From positions 1 to 64,000 of the forward strand of contig CAIVLG010000034.1 in NCBI GenBank assembly GCA_903906695.1: a stretch of DNA of 64,000 nt. The letters are read 5' to 3'. A model generated the notes under the pieces. It was not told the origin of the DNA, did no database searches, and saw only the letters and a list, made by a program, of their open reading frames with translations. This DNA is from an uncultured beta proteobacterium (GTDB lineage: Bacteria; Pseudomonadota; Gammaproteobacteria; Burkholderiales; Burkholderiaceae_C). Below are positions 62,679 through 64,000 of this stretch, one piece after another (position 1 is the stretch's first letter; the number at the start of each line of letters is the position of its first letter). The position numbers and the translations under genes are program-made.

Positions 62679-64000
62679 ATGAAGAACATGCTCGCCGCAT
62701 CTGAAACTTACGGGGTGGGAACCGATACCGCGGCACGTATTTCCATCTGCCTCAACATGATCGTCAAGGACGAGGCGCAGGTGATCCGCCGCTGCCTCGA
62801 TTCCGTGCGGGCGTTCATCGACCACTGGGTGATTGTTGACACGGGCTCAAGCGACGGCACGCAAGACATCATTCGCACACACTTTTCTGACATCCCTGGG
62901 AAGCTGTACGAGCGGCCATGGCGTGACTTTGGCTTTAACCGAACACAGGCGCTGGAACTGGCGCGCGGCAAAGCCGATTACATCCTCATCATGGATGCGG
63001 ACAATATCTTCTGCGCGCCTGAGGGCTGGCACTGGCCGCTGCTCAACGGTGACGCCTATCACCTGCAATTGCGCAGCAATGTGACTGTCTACGCACAGAA
63101 CCTGTTGGTGGCTGACCGGCTCCCGTGGCGCTGGGTCGGCGTTTTGCACGAGTACCTCACCACCGAAGCGCCACATAGCGTTGACACGCTAACCGGTGCC
63201 TGGATCGACCGCCGCCACGAGGGAGCGCGCAGCCGCGATCCGAATACCTTTCGCAAGGATGCCGCGATCCTTGAGGCGGCTCTGCTGAAAGAGCCGGAGA
63301 ATGCCCGCTACGCCTTCTACCTGGCACAGAGCTGGCGCGATGCGGCGGAGCCGGCCAAGGCACTTGAAGCCTACCGCCACCGTGCCACTATGGCGGGTTG
63401 GGAAGAAGAAACCTGGTATGCCTTGTATCAAGTGGCGGTTTTGACCGAAAAGCTTGGCGGGTCGATGGCCGAGGTACGAACTGCGTATCTCGATGCCTAC
63501 CAGCGCCGCCCCAGCCGTGCCGAGCCGCTCTACCAGTTGGCGCGCTATCACCGCCTGCGAAACGAGTGGTCCTTGGCCTACCTCTTTGCCAGGCAGGCCA
63601 CCGCCATCCCCCGACCGAGCGACCTGTTGTTCATTGATGAGGGTGTGTACACATGGTGCAGCCTGGACGAACTCGGCACAGCGGCCTACTGGGTTAGAGC
63701 GTTCCCAGAAGGGCGAGAGGCCATCGAGCGGCTGCTGGCACAAGGGCATGTTCCGACTTCGGACCGATCCCGGATTGAGTCCAATCTGAGTTTGTTCCCA
63801 CCAACCACAGTGAAAGGCTCGACCTCGGACCAACACGTTCAGCAGCACTTCCAATTCAAGCCTCCTGCAATCGACCAGAGTGCGCCAAAAGTCCTGCTTG
63901 CGATCCTGGCGAAGAAAAAGGAGGCGACGCTACCCTTTTACTTGCGCTGCATCGAGGCGCTGGACTATCCAAAGTCGGCCATTGCGCTCTACGTTCGCAC
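62679..64000 (+). CDS. Family 2 glycosyltransferase with helical-repeat region (incomplete at the right edge)
   Basis: About 440 residues are visible and the gene runs off the window. The GT-A domain (about 20-160) begins ISICLNMIVKDEAQVIRRCL and has VIVDTGSSDGTQDIIR and the metal-binding DxD in LIMDADN. A TPR-like region follows (about 195-330), with LKEPENARYAFYLAQSWRDA and RPSRAEPLYQLARYHRLRNE. A second possible GT segment starts near the edge: KVLLAILAKKKEATLPFYL, then RCIEALDYPKSAIALYVR. Members add sugars to surface glycans or proteins. ATG 62679 is the most likely start; GTG 62661 and ATG 62688 are also in frame. It may modify the neighbouring surface proteins, by position only. Confidence 0.82.
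   Translation, partial: MKNMLAASETYGVGTDTAARISICLNMIVKDEAQVIRRCLDSVRAFIDHWVIVDTGSSDGTQDIIRTHFSDIPGKLYERPWRDFGFNRTQALELARGKADYILIMDADNIFCAPEGWHWPLLNGDAYHLQLRSNVTVYAQNLLVADRLPWRWVGVLHEYLTTEAPHSVDTLTGAWIDRRHEGARSRDPNTFRKDAAILEAALLKEPENARYAFYLAQSWRDAAEPAKALEAYRHRATMAGWEEETWYALYQVAVLTEKLGGSMAEVRTAYLDAYQRRPSRAEPLYQLARYHRLRNEWSLAYLFARQATAIPRPSDLLFIDEGVYTWCSLDELGTAAYWVRAFPEGREAIERLLAQGHVPTSDRSRIESNLSLFPPTTVKGSTSDQHVQQHFQFKPPAIDQSAPKVLLAILAKKKEATLPFYLRCIEALDYPKSAIALYVR

Overview
The window looks like a chromosomal segment of a GC-rich betaproteobacterium, most likely Burkholderiales. The basis is the pair of Bug-type (tripartite tricarboxylate) solute receptors, an IPTL-CTERM protein, a Liv-type ABC operon joined to a fused oxoprolinase, and a T6SS cluster with TagJ, TagF, TagH and a TssQ-like lipoprotein. 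Genus was not determined. No rRNA, tRNA, CRISPR array, transposase or phage gene was seen.

Layout. 1-391: end of a MacB/FtsX-type ABC permease. 441-5264 (minus): an apparent three-gene operon with two tandem paralogous subtilisin-like lipoproteins and a small membrane-anchored protein. 5504-9242: a fumarylacetoacetate-hydrolase-family enzyme divergent from two Bug receptors and a ModA-like protein without signal peptide; a perfect dyad lies between the divergent genes. 9384-17336: signalling genes, namely a CheB-CheR-PAS fusion overlapping a PAS-GGDEF-EAL protein, then a LytS/AlgZ-type histidine kinase with its LytTR response regulator. 17429-18934: an ALDH7-type aldehyde dehydrogenase.

19092-50728 is a type VI secretion island. 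The first part is regulatory: a MORN-repeat protein, two paralogous membrane Ser/Thr kinases with PEGA domains, a TssQ-like lipoprotein, TagH (FHA) and a PP2C phosphatase. Then comes one reversed, visibly AT-richer gene (27187-28650). Its C-terminal half carries motifs resembling the edema factor/CyaA/ExoY nucleotidyl cyclase toxins, which makes it the most interesting gene here. The structural part follows: tssA, tssB, tssC, hcp, tagJ, tssE, tssF, tssG, tssH, vgrG, two unrecognised genes (a helical-repeat protein and a small coiled-coil protein), tssK, tssL (with OmpA domain), tssM and tagF. No TssJ and no PAAR protein is recognisable inside the window.

50779-60394: a fluoride channel gene (crcB, minus) and then a plus-strand operon with a DUF1445 hydro-lyase-family protein, a five-gene Liv-type ABC importer and a fused 5-oxoprolinase/hydantoinase. 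Together these suggest uptake and ring opening of 5-oxoproline or a similar cyclic amide. 60831-64000: cell-surface genes, namely an IPTL-CTERM protein, a collagen-like Gly-X-Y protein with 45-bp tandem DNA repeats, and a family 2 glycosyltransferase running off the end.
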